Assembly (NCBI RefSeq): GCF_001618385.1
Contig: NZ_BDCR01000003.1
Location: 744,001-808,000 of the forward strand
DNA: 64,000 bases
Direction: 5' to 3'
Source of the DNA: Paludibacter jiangxiensis
GTDB lineage: Bacteria; Bacteroidota; Bacteroidia; Bacteroidales; Paludibacteraceae
The translations under genes and the position numbers were made by a program. Below, piece by piece: positions 63,604 through 64,000 of the stretch. The notes beneath the pieces are model-generated. The model ran no database searches, was not told the DNA's origin, and worked only from the letters and a program-made list of their open reading frames with translations. The number at the start of each line of letters is the position of its first letter. The first letter of the stretch is position 1.

Positions 63604-64000
63604 TTATTTTTTCACTTTGGTTTTTTGCGCCATTTTAATCATCTCGTCCACTACGCTCTTACGTTGATTTTTACGATCGAAGAGTACCGGATAATCCATA
63701 CGACCACGAATAGGGAAGCCATTGAGCCACGTTCCTGCATCGTTCAATCCCCATACGGTTACACGATCTACCACATCGCTGTATTTCAAGAACAAACCGA
63801 ACATATCCAGTACGCGTTTGTTCCATTTTTGCTGAACATCGGCAGGCACTCCATCACGGTAAGGATCCATCTCTTTTGAATATTTGAAACTTGCAGAGAT
63901 ATTTGCTCCGTCATAAGGACTTGGAAGAATAGAGACATCCCATTCGGTAATCAAAATATGTACGCCGGCAGCTTTGAGTTTCTTAAAGCTTGTTTCGGTA
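63604..64000 (-). CDS. GH10 endo-beta-1,4-xylanase (C-terminal part)
   Basis: About 131 C-terminal residues; the start is beyond the window. The nucleophile Glu of GH10 is in ILITEWDVSI, and the barrel end VDRVTVWGLNDAGTWLNGFP matches the conserved WG-(M/L)-x-D-x2-SW-type motif. It ends with a basic tail. It lies 82 bases upstream of the GH43 gene, so both are probably in one xylan operon. Confidence 0.9.
   Translation of the reverse strand, partial: TETSFKKLKAAGVHILITEWDVSILPSPYDGANISASFKYSKEMDPYRDGVPADVQQKWNKRVLDMFGLFLKYSDVVDRVTVWGLNDAGTWLNGFPIRGRMDYPVLFDRKNQRKSVVDEMIKMAQKTKVKK

Overview
The window is a Bacteroidota chromosome segment, most likely Bacteroidales. Evidence: promoters of the TAnnTTTG (-7) / TTG (-33) type before many genes; gldD/gldE, rprXY-like, DUF177-rpmF-fabH and pyrE-SRPBCC-argH neighbourhoods; a TonB-linked outer-membrane beta-barrel protein; and the carboxynorspermidine route to spermidine. 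A methylmalonyl-CoA carboxyltransferase/epimerase cluster together with GH10 and GH43 xylan enzymes suggests a saccharolytic, propionate-forming anaerobe of the Paludibacter/Dysgonomonas type (inference, not proven here).

Layout. 1-1697: 5' part of an outer-membrane beta-barrel protein (minus strand). 2.2-5.5 kb: DUF177, rpmF, fabH, trigger factor. 5.6-9.1 kb (minus): PAP2 phosphatase, then mce-mmdA-OadG-like-biotin carrier, a compact methylmalonyl-CoA module. 9.5-15.5 kb: secreted C1 peptidase, metG, a SpoU methyltransferase, and a LytS/LytTR two-component pair facing a lipoprotein hydrolase across a candidate LytTR operator. 16.7-25.6 kb: small secreted protein, ppx/gppA, fructose-6-phosphate aldolase-like transaldolase, DEAD-box helicase, leuS, RNase G, a 29-residue AURKAIP1/COX24-type protein, HU. 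25.8-32.4 kb: mutY, ssb, gldE, gldD, phosphopantetheinyl transferase, an isolated sufB, an RsmI-like methyltransferase. 32.5-39.1 kb (minus): RprXY-like pair, uvrA, HEAT-like protein, mnmD. 39.3-48.8 kb: pyrE, SRPBCC protein, argH, comEC and rhomboid (minus), recA, carboxynorspermidine dehydrogenase, TonB-like protein, nspC. 48.9-49.25 kb: tRNA-Gly(GCC), tRNA-Leu(CAG), tRNA-Leu(GAG).

49.2-62.3 kb is an AT-rich integrative element inserted in the 3' end of tRNA-Leu(GAG). Its ends are a 23-bp near-perfect repeat (21/23; last 15 bp identical). Next to the right end lies a tyrosine integrase, then an unrecognised 377-residue cargo protein, an excisionase-like HTH protein, a winged-helix protein and a primase-less gp4/DnaB-like helicase beside an inverted-repeat-rich stretch that could be an origin. 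The left half is a defence block: an OLD-type ATPase-TOPRIM protein, a methyltransferase with an N-terminal PD-(D/E)XK-like domain, its specificity subunit, and a small tyrosine recombinase broken by one base at an A10 tract and overlapping the specificity gene tail to tail. No relaxase, coupling protein or phage structural gene is present, so the element looks like a small satellite-like or passively moved island. Beyond it are GH43 and GH10 genes (minus strand; GH10 runs off the window).

The observations I rate highest are the island itself, the nuclease-methylase fusion with its S subunit and recombinase, the 377-residue orphan, and discrete AT-rich, differently coded blocks inside both metG and leuS.
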